Origin: Anadara kagoshimensis
Taxonomy: Eukaryota; Mollusca; Bivalvia; Arcoida; Arcidae
Direction of reading: 5' to 3'
Assembly (NCBI GenBank): GCA_021292105.1
Contig: CM037873.1
Coordinates: 17,972,527-18,036,526 of the forward strand
DNA length: 64,000 bases
The notes beneath the pieces were generated by a model, which had not been told where the DNA came from, ran no database searches, and was given only the letters and a program-made list of their open reading frames with translations. Below, one piece after another: positions 35,601 to 49,900 of this stretch (position 1 is the stretch's first letter; each line of letters opens with the position of its first letter). A program made the position numbers and the translations under genes.

Positions 35601-38600
35601 GAAAATGGTACATTTTCGTTTCAACAGAACTGTCTCAAAAGTGATCGAAGATCGACATTTTCTTTACATAAAATGATAATATAAGAAATATTTAGTCTAT
35701 TTTAGTACGGATTTTGCCAAAATTTATAGATAATTACTGAATTGCGGTAATCTTAAGGTACAAGAAAGTTGCGTAACGATATTTAAAGATCTATTCTAAA
35801 AAATATTTACACGGCGATTAAAAACAATCTTCATTTTTAAACAATGTGAAACCTATTCAAAAAAATAAAAAAAACATGTATTTTAAATAAATAAGAAAAT
35901 GGTGGATTTTTGGTAGATAGATACATGTAACTTGATTGCGTTATTCGTGGGCTACTCTGGGTTTTATTTTTTAACACAATTCTACATAGGGAATAAGAAA
36001 ATGTTGTCATGTTCCGACAGAGACCTAAAATTTCAACCTTGGAAAATATAACCGTTCTATCATTTTGGTTGCGATATTCGTGACCCGGTTGTTGAAAACC
36101 TTATATTCCGTGAATACCGTGATATACAAATTTTTTTTAATATCTGTTACTTAATTATATTAGGTATAATAACAAAGTGAATAATCTCTTTCTAATAAAT
36201 CTACTTTTCAAAGTATGACCTTTCACGAAAAGTAAAGGAAATGCTTTATTGTCGGCGTATAGATTTGAAAACTGTGCATCGTTATCTTCTACAAGTTGAG
36301 ATATCCTGCGAGAAAACTTCTTCAACAATATCCGAGTTATCACAGTTTTCCCATAATTGTGTTGGATAGGCTGATTGTATGCTTGCCGCTACTATTATGT
36401 ACCAATAGGAACAGAAAGGAGTTCAGTAACTTGTTGTTTTCAGTCACAATGTTCCCTTTTTCTGACTATTTTTACCTTTTTTCATATCGAGCGCACGCAA
36501 CAACCAAAACCATATTTATATATGTTGAAGTTATTCACGAAACGCATCTATGTTGAAAATATCTTTTTGGTTGTTGCCTGCGCTGGGTATGAAATATTGA
36601 AAAATATTCTCAAAATACGACAAATACACGATAAAACCGCCATTACGTCACCGTTGGCAACGTCGTCGTGACATCATCAGACATAAAGTGACAAAAATTA
36701 AATTGGAAATTAACAGTTCATATCAAGGTTGTGTTTTAACATAATTATTACAAGTCCATGTCGCATTTTAATTTTTGTGATTTTTTGGGGCCGAATATGC
36801 CTCCTATCGTACTATCTCCTTTAGTACATTTTCCATCATTCAGGTGCATTGGGCATGTAACCTTCAGCAAAGGAATCTTCAACCTTGTTTGGACACAGAA
36901 AAGCAATAGTAGATACATGTAATGACTTTAGCCAGTTTCCTACTTCAGACTCTTGATTCTTATATTTGGTATCACCAATGTGTTAGTTATGTATATCTTA
37001 TTATTTAATCATATTTTATAATTCCTGTATGATCACATACCTGGCAAGTGTATCTTTCTTAATTCTCCATCTTGAGATAAATCCCAAATCTTCAAACATA
37101 CTAAAACATGCCTGTAGTAAGAACAAATAGTTTTTAATTGCCAAGAATATTAAACATTATACATGTACCTCATTTTATTAATGAAGGTCTTGGTTTTTTT
37201 TTAAACCAAGATGTCAGGTTAGCATTTTGAAAAGTGTTTAAATATGTACTGGTAAATGTTCATATATAACACATGTATGGCTTAGATTAGAGTTGAAATA
37301 ATTGCTAGTGTTTAGTACCATGATTTGAAGACTACTATGACATTAGAACATTGCTAAAAATGTACTTTGGACAAAAAATACTACACCAGGGAAATTGGAC
37401 TGTAAAAAGGTAAATTTGATTTATATTACTGAATTAATTTACAGGTGCATTCACCAATATATTCCATCACCCATATATAATTCCAGTGATGAAACTTACC
37501 AGGGCTGTATCATTGTCAGATATCTCTCTAGGTGGATAGTTAAACTTGTCAAAGTATGAACTCCAAAACTCTGAAGGTGGGATGTCACTTTGTATAAGCA
37601 TCTGGACATCTTCTGGCATTACCTACATCATGGAGACAATAATATCAAAATGAACAAATATATAAAAATAATTGTTTAAATTAATTCCCTTCTAGACTTT
37701 GGTTGCATTAGAATGTATATTTTTCTATCTTACATTATGAATTTGCTTTATTATATTCTTTTAGGTTTCTAAGCAGGTAAAAAGTTGATAAAATATACTC
37801 ATTGCATTTATATATAATTATATATTTATTTTATTTTGCAAACATCACCCCTTTTTTTAAAAGCAAAAATGTAGAACATTTTATGCAACTTGTATACACT
37901 TTGTTTCTGATTACAATCATATAAAGCAGAAGAGTACTTTTTTATTTTTTTTATTTTACTCCAAGGAAAATCAACCTTTTGCTGTAGGTGTTACAATAAG
38001 AAGTCTGAAGTTAAGGAGATGGCTAACCTAGTTAATTTCTCCTAAAAATTGTCAGTAATGCCCGTCTGATATTCCTACAGACAAAATATATAGACCCACT
38101 CACAGGGTCCTTGGGAAGAACCCTTATAAACAAATGAACTGTTCCATGGTAGATAGGACATTCTAAAGAAACCTCCCTGCTCATTGCTCAAAGTGCACTG
38201 CAAGGGTAAATATTTCTGCCACTTCACTTATAGCTGGTGACAACTTAATACTTTTGAAATCCCATTCAATCAATCCAGCTTTAATGGACATTTTTACACA
38301 TTTTACTTGATTGTTTATCATAACAAGAAACACAGACAATCTAACTATTGGTATATACCCTGCTTATTGTTGTAACATGTACAAGGCTTAACATGCATTT
38401 AAAACAGCCCTGATCTTCAGAGTAATTGCTTGCATGGAGTGTTGTGTCACAAATTTCAAACACATTCACAAACAACAGGATAGTGGTGGTTATGCATTAT
38501 CAATGGTTATTCAATGTTAGAACAGTCTCTATCTGACTACTGACTAAGTGTGATGTGCATTAAAATGTCTTGAAGTAAAACTAGTTAAAATTAACATTGT

Positions 38601-41600
38601 TCTAATTTAATGTTACAAGAAAAAATGTTAACTGATAGAAGCAGGTTGTATTATGCATTAAGAAATAAATTTGATTAATCATTGCAGAAAGATTAAAATT
38701 ATAAATATCACACAAGAATTAATAGAAATAGAAACACACAAGTGTATTTTAGAAAAGTGCAAATGGATGGGATTAATGCTAAGAATTAGTTTCTCTAAAG
38801 AGTTGAACATCTTTTAAATGCAGTTATAAATTAGTGTGCACAAAGAAGAATAATTGAATCACAGATTTAGATATTTGAAATCTTATGCAGTGAAAAGTTT
38901 TTTGTTTGTGTCTTTTATTATCAAGAGCAGATTCTTTCACAGCATTTAGAGCTGCTGTAAAACAACTCATTTAAACAAGAATTATTATCAGTTTAATAAA
39001 GGATTGAATTTTAATAGTTGAAATCAAAATACTGTGTAATGTATATATTGTAAAAATATCAATGTGGAATTGCTTCTTAATGAATTCATCTGTATACCAT
39101 GCCTTATTGTAATATCACTTAATGTTTTTTGCACAATAAGCACAATATTTTTCTTTTTGGAAATGGAATCCTGTCATCTTAAATTTTCCTGTCAAAATAA
39201 GATAATCACAGGGAATAACAGCAGGGACGCTTTACATAACCGATAGTAACAAAAGTTTTGTTGTTGGATATACCAGGTTCAAAGGTTAAACACTACTGAA
39301 CATAAACTAATCATCGACATTTCAGATATTCTATCTTAATAAGAAATCATAATAACTTGAAAACATTGATCATGCAATTTAACATACTTAACAACTTTGT
39401 AAACAATAACCATGCATGAGAGCAATTCAAAATAATTGACAACAAAACATTTATACACGTAACCATGGTAACATAAATTTGAAATTATGACAAGAGTGAA
39501 GAATCTAACTAAGACAAACCTGCATGTGATAAATCATAAGTTCATTAGCTAGTCTATTACGATGCTGTGAATCTTGTAACTTCTTGTACATAAGACACTG
39601 TAAAAATAAAGCCATCAGAACCAAAAACATTACAGAAAACCAAATAAAAGATATAGATTGAATTTTACTGTAAAACTAAAGCAAAAACAAAAGGTTAGGT
39701 ACAATGCTTTCAATTTCAAGAAAATTTCAAATTGAAAGTGAAAGCATTAGAAGAAAACTAATATGTCTAATAAAAACTAAATAAAAGTACCAAAATGTAG
39801 TGTTGAAAGAACCTTTCTAATTTTAAAACTAAATTATGTTCAAACTCCCAAAAATAAGTATTTATATAACCAAAAAATAACCATTAAGGCTTCTTATTTT
39901 GGTGGCTTTTCTCCATGGTGACCATTTAAGATCTTTTTGTGAAAGAATGAGATTCAGTTTCTCTCAAACAGACACCACCAAATAATTCTAGCTACAATTT
40001 GAAAGTTATTTCAACACTGTCAGAATAAGAAGATGTTTTAAAACAGATTACTACATCCATCTATACACATATTTACTACTTCAGCAGTACCTTCATATGA
40101 TACATCATTAATTCATTAGCCAAACTGCTACGGGTTTGAGCTGCTATAACCTTCTGGTACATCAATGACTGCAATAGTCACCAATTAAGTCATAAAATAT
40201 ATAAAACAAAACTGTCCACATGAAAAAATTGTGTTCTTAAAATCGTGCAATATACATATATTAATGAATTTTTATTTAAAATAAATAGAAAACTTTTTCA
40301 GATGAATACATGTTCTTATATTTATGAAAACAGGTCTGTGTTTTATGTAAATAACAAATGTAAACATGCATAAAGATTGCATCCTGTAAATCAAATCATA
40401 ATTATATATGACTTTTGACAAACAACTCTCAATTAATAACCACCTAACAGAAAATGGAAAGAAAAATGAAGCAAAGATATATATTTATTGAAATACAGCA
40501 TATACTGGTATATTTTCAATCCCCTTCATGTGTACATATATGCATTTGGATCTTTAGTATTAAAGTATGTTGAATTATAGAGAAGCAAAATTTAAATGTA
40601 ATTTTAAGGCAAAACTTTATGACTTCTTATTAATAAGTATAACTTGATTTCAGTTGGTAAGACACTGCAATAAAAAATTTAACATTTATACAAAGAATCC
40701 TTCTATTGAAATACACAAGATATGTTCTTGGTGGAAATAAAATGCCATGCATATATAACCAGGCATATTTTTTTCTCTTTTCCCCAAAGTTTTCTTATTG
40801 GTTTTGGTTACTGCTAACTGCAATGTACATTTTCTCAGCTTCATTTTAAATTATATCTTATCTTGCTAAGTCTGTTTCAATGCCTTCTAGTTACAAGCAT
40901 CCTCTATAGCGGATATAGGTGGCCTACTCTTTTTCTAACTCTAGAGAGGTGTTTTTAGCTTGCAGTGAGACATAGGATCTCGGTTTTGAGTTTCATCCAT
41001 AAGACTTCTTTAATATTGAACCTTGTATGGATCAAGTGTTGAGAAGAGATGAAAATAATCTCAAAAAATTTTCAAGTCCCGAGTGAAGTTCGAACCCACA
41101 ACCCTTAACTTCGAAAGCCAGTGACAGTACCAATTGGCCATGTCAACCCAGTCATATAGATAGTCATATTGTTGAAAACTATTAAAATTGGTACACTTAC
41201 ATACTAACTTTGTTGGTAAACCAGTCCATCTTAAATTATTTGAGTAACTTTGTTCTTGTAAAGTGTGATATGTTCATGTGTTTACAATACAGTAAAATGC
41301 CTTAGAGAGCACATGTTCACAGTGGCTTAAATCGGTAGATTCCTTTTGGAAGCTAAAGTAGACACGTTTGACTGTAATATGGTAATATATATTATCATAA
41401 TGTACCCCTAGACTTACATGACTGATACTAATACAACAGTACACAGCAAATGCTGAAGCTACATCTTCATCAAACTGTGTAAAACATTGAGCTGTCTTTT
41501 TATTACAAAGCTGAGAAACTCCCATTACCACACCTAAAGAAACAAATAAATTATACAGGCTAATTAGTCATATATCAAAAAGTCACAACACTGAACATGT

Positions 41601-43860
41601 TATGTTGAAGACATAAAAAAAAAGTTGAAATATATATGTAACTTAAGTTTAAAATAGATATATTCCTTTATTCCTTCAATCCAACCTATATACTTTATAA
41701 ACATATGTATTTTCATTAAGATTTGGTTTTACAATACAGTACGGGAAAATGTTCATGTGTATCCAAGCATCTTTGAATGTCTATGTCTTAATTTTCAAGG
41801 CAAGCTTTCTTTTTGACATTTTGGTTGTAAGGAAGACAAAATAGAGCACTACGAATATTTGCTTAAACCTAAAGTACAAAGGGAAGTAATTCTTAACAAT
41901 AACCATCCCTGTTCCCAGGCTAATGTTTTACTATTGATCATTTTAATTATTTCCTTTTTAATATTACTTAATCATTTAAGTTTATTATTTTACTTCTTTC
42001 TTACCTTTTTCATCTTTGATTGGGAAACACAAAATATTTCTGAAAATTAGAATAGAAAACAAAAAATTATTACATAAAATGTGATAATTACAAAACTGTT
42101 AAACATATTTTACTAGATTATAATTCCCTCTTTATGTAAATGCATGTTTAAAGCCCTGACCTGAGGGAAATCTGACTCTTAAATCTGCCTCTTTATTGAC
42201 TGACTTGATATTTTGAGTATCTTAAATTGTAATGACTTAAACCATGCAATATAACATGACACAAACAATTTTTGTAATGCTATACTGTAGTCAAGAAAAA
42301 TCTAACTTAACAGTCTATATAATGATGACAAATCTCTTTATCTTTAATCAATATTCAATCCTCTTGTATCTTTTCACTTCTCTGCATGGCACATAACTGT
42401 AGATGTGATAGACCGTGACTTTTCAAATTAAACAAGGAAATTCAGTGAATTGGAATACTCTGCCAGTGGGTCATCTGTTGCGTTTTTACCAAGTATATTC
42501 AAAGGGTCATATTGCTCAGCAAAATGAGCAAACCAATTCGGATTAATGATATGCGCATCACTATCAATGTTGACATGATCGTGGCTTTGCACCTAGTTTC
42601 ATAAAACAGTACTTCATAGTTTTAGAGAATAATTCTGGACAAGAAATGTCTGGATAGATGGAAGGACAGATGGTTGTTCAAATTTCATATGCCTCTCGTT
42701 TTTCTAAACTTCATCATTACAATTCATACCTAGTTCTAAACCCTGTTGAATCATCTATACCTCTGTAAAACAATGGATGTGAGTATGCATCTTTTATGTT
42801 CAGTAATTCTCCTAAAACAAATATATAGACAAATTATGTATCATACACTTGACATTTTCTAAGATTAGTATAAACTTAATGTTCTTGTTCCTCAACAATA
42901 AAAGGAAAGCAATGAAATTACCTATGGAAAGTAAGTGCTTTGCCATGGAAGTGGCTTTGTTGTCATTCCACAAGTTTTTTATTCTTGAATTAAAATAATC
43001 GTTGATAGTCCAATTAACTGTTAGTATTTGTACATGTTGTACGAGTTTGAACAATTTTTTAATTTTTGAAATGAAAATATTAAAGTTGGCCCATTTGATT
43101 GCAAGAATATTCATGATGTTCCACAACTTTTAATTTTTGGCATTAAAATACCAAAATTTGATGCAGGTTGATGACCCATTTTATTGCTAGAATTTTAATG
43201 AGGTAAATGGAGTTACCAATACAACTGTACATTTGTACTTACCTGTAGTTGCTACATGACCAGCTATTCCCTGAGTAATTGGCATTCTGATTTCAGTTTG
43301 TACCTACAAATAATGTTTACACCGGTTACACTGTTATCTACTGTACTTATATTTGAGATTTTGTGTACATTATTTCTAAATGTTTTCTCAATAAATTTTC
43401 AGATAGGATAACAAGTTTTCATTCTTAATTTGATAGGTAATCAGTTAAACCAATGACCTATGATTCATTTAAAACTTACTTCACTGGAATCTGTTGTAAT
43501 TCCATCAAATACTTTAGCTACCAATTCCTCAGTTTCTGTGTCAATCAAAAACACTGAACATCTGAAAATAAAACATTGTGTAATTTACAATTATATTTTC
43601 AAATGATTGCTTATATGAGCACAATAAACTTCAAACTGAAGTGATATGGTTCAAACCTTATAGAGTAGGATCTAAATGGTCGTCAGTTATGATAAAAATT
43701 GAAAATTGTAAGGTTCTATCTAGAAAATGGCTGCAAAAACCTTTAAGGTTGGCAAGTAAATTTTAGAGTAAAGCAGGTAAGACTTATTTAAGACCTTATA
43801 CTGAAATATCACCAACTACAGCCACAACTGAGCTAATGGTCAGAGATGTGTATATACGGT

Positions 43861-43918
<58 letters not shown>

Positions 43919-46900
43919 TAGTAATACCTTTCAGCTTGTGTTAGGTTTCTTGCTTCTTGCATAATTTCTCGTAGGAGTTTTGTTAGGTCATCTGTAAAAT
44001 GGAAACATTAAGGACTTTAATACCCAGTCAAATTGACATGTATACCCATACAAATCAATTAATAATATTTATTTTACAATCTGAAATTTTCTCACATATA
44101 AAGGTGAAAATCAAATTCAAACATATCTTTTTAAAATTAATATATCAGTAATTTCATATTTGTGTTCCGATTCATTTTTGAACTAAAAAGTTAAGCAAAC
44201 AAATTTTCTCCATTAAAAAATAGCAACAAGTTTATCATAAATAATTACTTGTGTATTTATTATAAACTCATATATGAATAGTCCTGTAGTGAAAAAAAAA
44301 ACACTTTTAAAGTATGATCTTTTCTTTGTGTTTGTTTGTATTTATTTCAAGAAAAGCATTGATCAAATTTAAATATGCAGTAAAAGAACAAATGAACAAA
44401 ACAAAAAACAAACAACGTGTGTTAACAATAATTCCAAATGAATGTAACAGCAGAAATAAACAATAATAAATTGTTAATGCAAAAGGTATATTCAAGAAAC
44501 AACAAGTCCAAAAATATAACCATATATCAACTAGAAATGACAAATACCTGATAACAAAAAGCAGAATATGAAACCAAACTGAAGAACAACTATCAACAAT
44601 TATGACCTACTTTGTACTTGGAAAGGGACAGCTTCCGTACAAGGAACTTGCATATTGTGATAAGCTAAATTCTCAAGTGTAGAATTATATTTGTCTACAT
44701 TTTGTATTGAACTCAAAGATGAAACATTAGGAGTGGATGTGATGATATGATGTGAAGACATTACATGTTGATGATGTGACTCTGTATCTTCTACTATTAC
44801 CATAGGATTAACTTGAATTACACTGGGCATATCACAGCAGTTATCCGTCTCACTGGTCACACTCGTTTCATGATCACTACTTAAAAATTCTGCACTGGAA
44901 TCCGATTCTGATTTCTTATCTGTGTATTTCTTTTCATATTGTTTTATAAATGCATAATTTAATTCTGGTTTACTCTCTGTATAGTTTTCTGATTTGTGAT
45001 AGTCTGGTAAGTATGATGCACTCTTGGAAATACTGGTTTTGCAATAATTTTCAAAATTCTCTCTCTCCAATATAACGTCTATGCTGCTATTTAAACGTGT
45101 ATAGGAGCTACTTCTATTGCCATAACTCACTTTATCATACTCTCCACTACTAAATGGATCATCACTGCCTGTGTTGGAATCAGTAATTGTAGACACATCA
45201 GATACAGAATCATTAGCAGTAACAAATGATGCTGGCGTTTCATAACTTGTTTCATCACTAATTGGAGTGAGAAATGGTCTGTCTAAATATTTGATGTAAT
45301 TTTCTGCCACTTCGCTGCAGTAATTTTCTCTTGCATATTCATCAAGCTGTTTCAGTTTTTCATCCAGATCTTTTTCTGTATTACTTTCAGGACTACTAGT
45401 TACATCAGTTACCACTTTATCTGGACTGTAGTTATTATGGCTCAAATTTGGTGTTACACCACTTCCATCATCTGAACAAGGCTGTTTCTTTGATTTATTT
45501 TCTCTGGTGCTTCCAGTGTAATTTTGCTCAGATAATTCTTTCTCTCCATTCAATAATTGAGGAGATACAAGTTGGCCATTGATAAAAACATTATGATTTA
45601 ATTCTTTATAGAATCTCTCATCTCTCTGAGGATCAAAATCTCCACAAGGTCTACAATGGCTAAAGGGACCATGTTTCCCTAGTAGAAGATAGTCAGCATA
45701 TGTATGACCTACTACATCTACCATGAAATAACCACTTTTGATGGATGGATGATCAATGGGACACTCTCCATGCTCTTTTGAAAACTCACCTAAATGTTGG
45801 AAAAGATTTCTTGCAACTTGAAGCATAGCCTGTAAAATTGAAATAATTATCAAATTACACATCATGCAATTCACTTGTACAATGAAAAACTTCTATGGAT
45901 TTATTGAATGAGATTTTATGTCATTTTACACATTATTTCACTTGTATTGTGATATCATCAGCATTACTGGTTTAGGTAAAGTTGTATACACCCATGGTAA
46001 TGACTGATTGATTGAATGAATGCAGTTTTAAATCGGAGACAAGACTATTTCACTTAAAACCACATTATCACTTTTTAACTTTGCATCTTTTTTTTAAGTC
46101 TTGTCAGACCTGGCAGGGGTTAAAACCCCATCTCTCACATACAAAATGACCACTGAACCACTTAATTAAGCTACTGTATTTGTCATTTATGTTTATGAAC
46201 AGTGGGGGGTTCTATATCACGGAATGCAATGCATACCCGAGACACTGGTTTTCTAGCTAATTTATCTTTAAAAGCTGAATAGCATGGGAGAGAATTTTTA
46301 AGACTAGGTTGAAAGTGGCCAGAGTTAAAAACAAAAATCTAAAATTTGGAAATTGCACTATACCAAATAATATATATTGTAGTGAATTACAAACAGTATA
46401 ATGTCATACTTGTGTTTGTATTTTGAGTTTCCTTTCATTCTGAAATGCCAAGGTGCTGGTTAAAACAGTTGCAGTATACTGGAAGCACTGACGTATTGAA
46501 TACACATCACTGTTGGTAAATCTAAATAAGAAAAAACATAGATTATTACATAATGTTACTTCTTTAATCACACCCAAACAGATGTAACTCCCAATACATT
46601 TCTTCAGTAATATATTTTATATGAAGTGGAATCTGTCTAAACTGAATGCTTTCAAGACCAAAGAGTTTGCTCAGATAATACATGTATTTGGTTTAAACTA
46701 GTTAATCTAACAAATATCATTAAAAGTATCCCTTAAAGTTTAGACAGGTATTTGGGTCAAGGTCAAAGTTTTCATAGACTCAATTTTACTACAAATATCA
46801 CTAACTTGAAGCCCTAAATTTTAAATTGTGTTCTATGTACATCATGGATGGCATGATAAGTTATACTTGTAAAAAAATGTCTTTTTTCCAATTCCAAGGG

Positions 46901-49900
46901 TTAGTCTCTGTGTACAGATTGCAATACAAGTACCTAAAAAGTGGTTTGAATTCTATTATCTTAATATGCATCTTGACTAATGAATGCTGAATATTTGCAT
47001 CATGTAACCATAACATTCTCTAATTAAATATTCTGATAGATATTGGTACTCACTTTTCATTATTCTTTTTGTTGACTACACATGCCAGGGCAATAAGATT
47101 GTTGCTATTCCGACTTGTTACTGGCACACAGAGAAAGGACTGTAGTGGTTTTATTCCCAATTCTTCTTCCAGTTCTTTCCTTTTGTCCTGTAATTCAATT
47201 GCAAAAGGTTCTTGTACAGAAAGTGCATGTATTCATACATGGGAACAAAATATTTTTGTGTGGTGGCTTCTATTGATATCCATGGTACTTTAAGCCAATA
47301 TGACTTTGAAAGAGGTCAAAATCAAACACCTTTGCAAATTTTCCATTTATGACAAAAATATTTTAAATACTTTAGGTTACTGTGGCCTTGGATGTGGGTC
47401 AAGGTCAACTAGCTTAACAAATTTCATAAAGCTTCATGTGACTTTTCAAGCTTCTAAGCCTTTAAGGTCATGATAAAAGTATATTTAACTGTGACATTTT
47501 GGGTTCATTAGTAAAAAAGATTTGCAAAACTAGTAGAGCTTTATGGCCCAAGAATATATTAAAAAGTTTTACTACTTAAGGCCACTGTGACCTTAGATTG
47601 GGGTTGAGGTCCATCAGGTCTGGTCTGTCAAATTTACTGCCATTAATTTAAAAGTTCTAGAGAAGTAATTGTTGCACAATGGACGGCAGACCACAGGCAA
47701 TGGACAAAAGAGGTTTGAACAGATAACACTGTACAAGAAAGCACCATTGTCCATCTTCAAACAGAGAACAATGCAGTCTGCAATAGGTCAAAAGGCCAAA
47801 TCAAATGAAATAATTTATAATTAAAACTTTGTAATAAAGTAATCCTTAAAGATTATGAACTAAAATTTAGTTGCTGTGCAATTTCTATCTCCAAAATTCT
47901 ATAGCTACACATGACATGAATTATATTGATGAAAATGGAGAAAATTGGCCCATTCTGATTTTTAAGATCCATTATCAGATTTAATGGGAAAGCTATGTCT
48001 AAAAAGAAATAACATTCCCAAATTATTGGAGAGCAGATTAAGTAGAAATTTGTGTGTGTAGATCCAAATTTGATTTACCCAATATTATTATCAGTGTAGC
48101 TTATTTCTATCTCAGCTCAAATTATACACCAGCCATGCTGCATACTACTGTACATTTAACCATAATCTTATTCAGCCATTGTTAGCAGCACACACACACA
48201 GAGTGTAATATAACATCTTTTTGCATTAATAAAATTGGATTATTGTGTTAGCATTCATCAGATTAGAACTAATACAAACAATTTCCCTGACAAATTGTTT
48301 ATCTTCATTAATTGCAATCACATTACAAAGAGAGAGAACATAATCACCTTACAATAAAATAATTATCAGAATACTAACCAGTGGAATATCTTGTAAATGT
48401 ATTGGTTCTTTGGTTTCCAAGGCAACAGCAAATCCACTGCTTTGTCCCTGTAAAACATAAAACTTTATTACACAGAAGAATGTTTTCACTTCAAACAAAG
48501 ACATTCAAATGGCAAAATGACAGATTTAGTAGAGGATCAAATTGAAAACAATGAAAAATTTTGATGAGGAAGAAATGTTTTAACAAAGATATGAATGTCA
48601 ATGAAGCTCTAATGGTGATAAAAAGTGATATTAGCATTAAAGCTAAAACACTGGAATAAGTCATATTGGGTTCTTTGTTATATTGAAACCAGGGTAATTG
48701 ATATATATTGCCTGTAGTTGCATTAGAATTTTATTTTTTCCTTCAAAGATATGATTGACATCAAGCAATCCTTTCATTAATTATAAAACAAGGAAAAATC
48801 ATTGACAAAAATCTATAGATAATTGAATTGTTTAATGCCACAACAGCAATTTTTCTGCTATCTGTGATGCAAAAAAATTTATTTATCTCCAAGGATTAGC
48901 CAAAGAACAGGTTCATGTATGTGTAAGATATGCAAGTTTGTTTTATGGTCTAGTACTAGCACACTTGGGGTGAGTTTAAGGTGTTAGCTCACAGAGTATG
49001 TATACCAAAAACAGGCATATAACTCCAACAGTTGCATTATACTGACAACAGGTGAACTAGTCAATACTCTGTCCAAATATTATCAGCACCAAGAAAGGAA
49101 GCAGTATCTCAAATTTTAAAGTTTATGTAGGACCTTCTAAATGTTTAACCCAAGACTTTCAAGGCTCAGGGCTGATGCCCCACCACTGAGCCAACGAGAC
49201 AATAAATTATTAGACCGAACTACAAAATGTTTTTAATACAAATATAAACTATCATGGGGAAATAAAGGGTTTATAATCCTTTACCTAAAGTTTTGAGTGG
49301 TAAACAGTTGCAAAAACTTGTAAACAACTGAATGCTTTCTGGCCCAATGAACCTATCATTATATAATTTTCTAAAAAAGTCTCCAAATATTGTATTTATA
49401 GCCAGTTACAGTGAGCCATCCTTAGTTTCTTCCTACATACACACATTGCTCATTAAAGCAGCTCACAGCCAGATTGTATAGCAACAGCTTGCAATTGACA
49501 TGATGCAAAGTTTTTACCTTACAAAAGTTTAGAATGACATCACAATGTTTAGTTGCCATAACTACTTATTATTTAAGACACAACTAAGTCCTGTAGAGTA
49601 ATCAATAAGTCTGTCCTCTAGAGGAACCTGCCAATGACACTGGCAGCACTCAGTGAGGTTTTATTTGATTTTGACCTCATTTAATCTTCAACAACCTAGA
49701 TCCCATATTAGTATTACACTATAATAATTAAAACAGCAGCCACCTGTCACCAATAATAGATCTGTTACAATTCACACACAGTATGAACTTGCTGCATTCA
49801 TTAAAATGTACATGCAAGGTCTAGTACTTGATCATGTGTTTTGTAACAGGTGAAAAACGCCTTAGAAAACATTCACTTCCTCACAAAAATTCTGTTATAT

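Larger units (their letters stand above)
31550..37040. other. 5.5-kb PDE2 intron with stacked transposons
   Basis: Contains a ~3.06-kb inverted-ended element with two nested GTGAGCTA-type elements and a 21-bp G run. The right part (35100-37040) is AT-rich; 36660-36850 resembles, in reverse, the TTCGGCCCC region at about 32040-32160. Confidence 0.7.

Noticed and set aside
42812-43126. Minus-strand 104-codon frame just before a PDE2 exon
   Set aside because: Intronic; it would break the phase and does not resemble PDE2 or anything else recognised.
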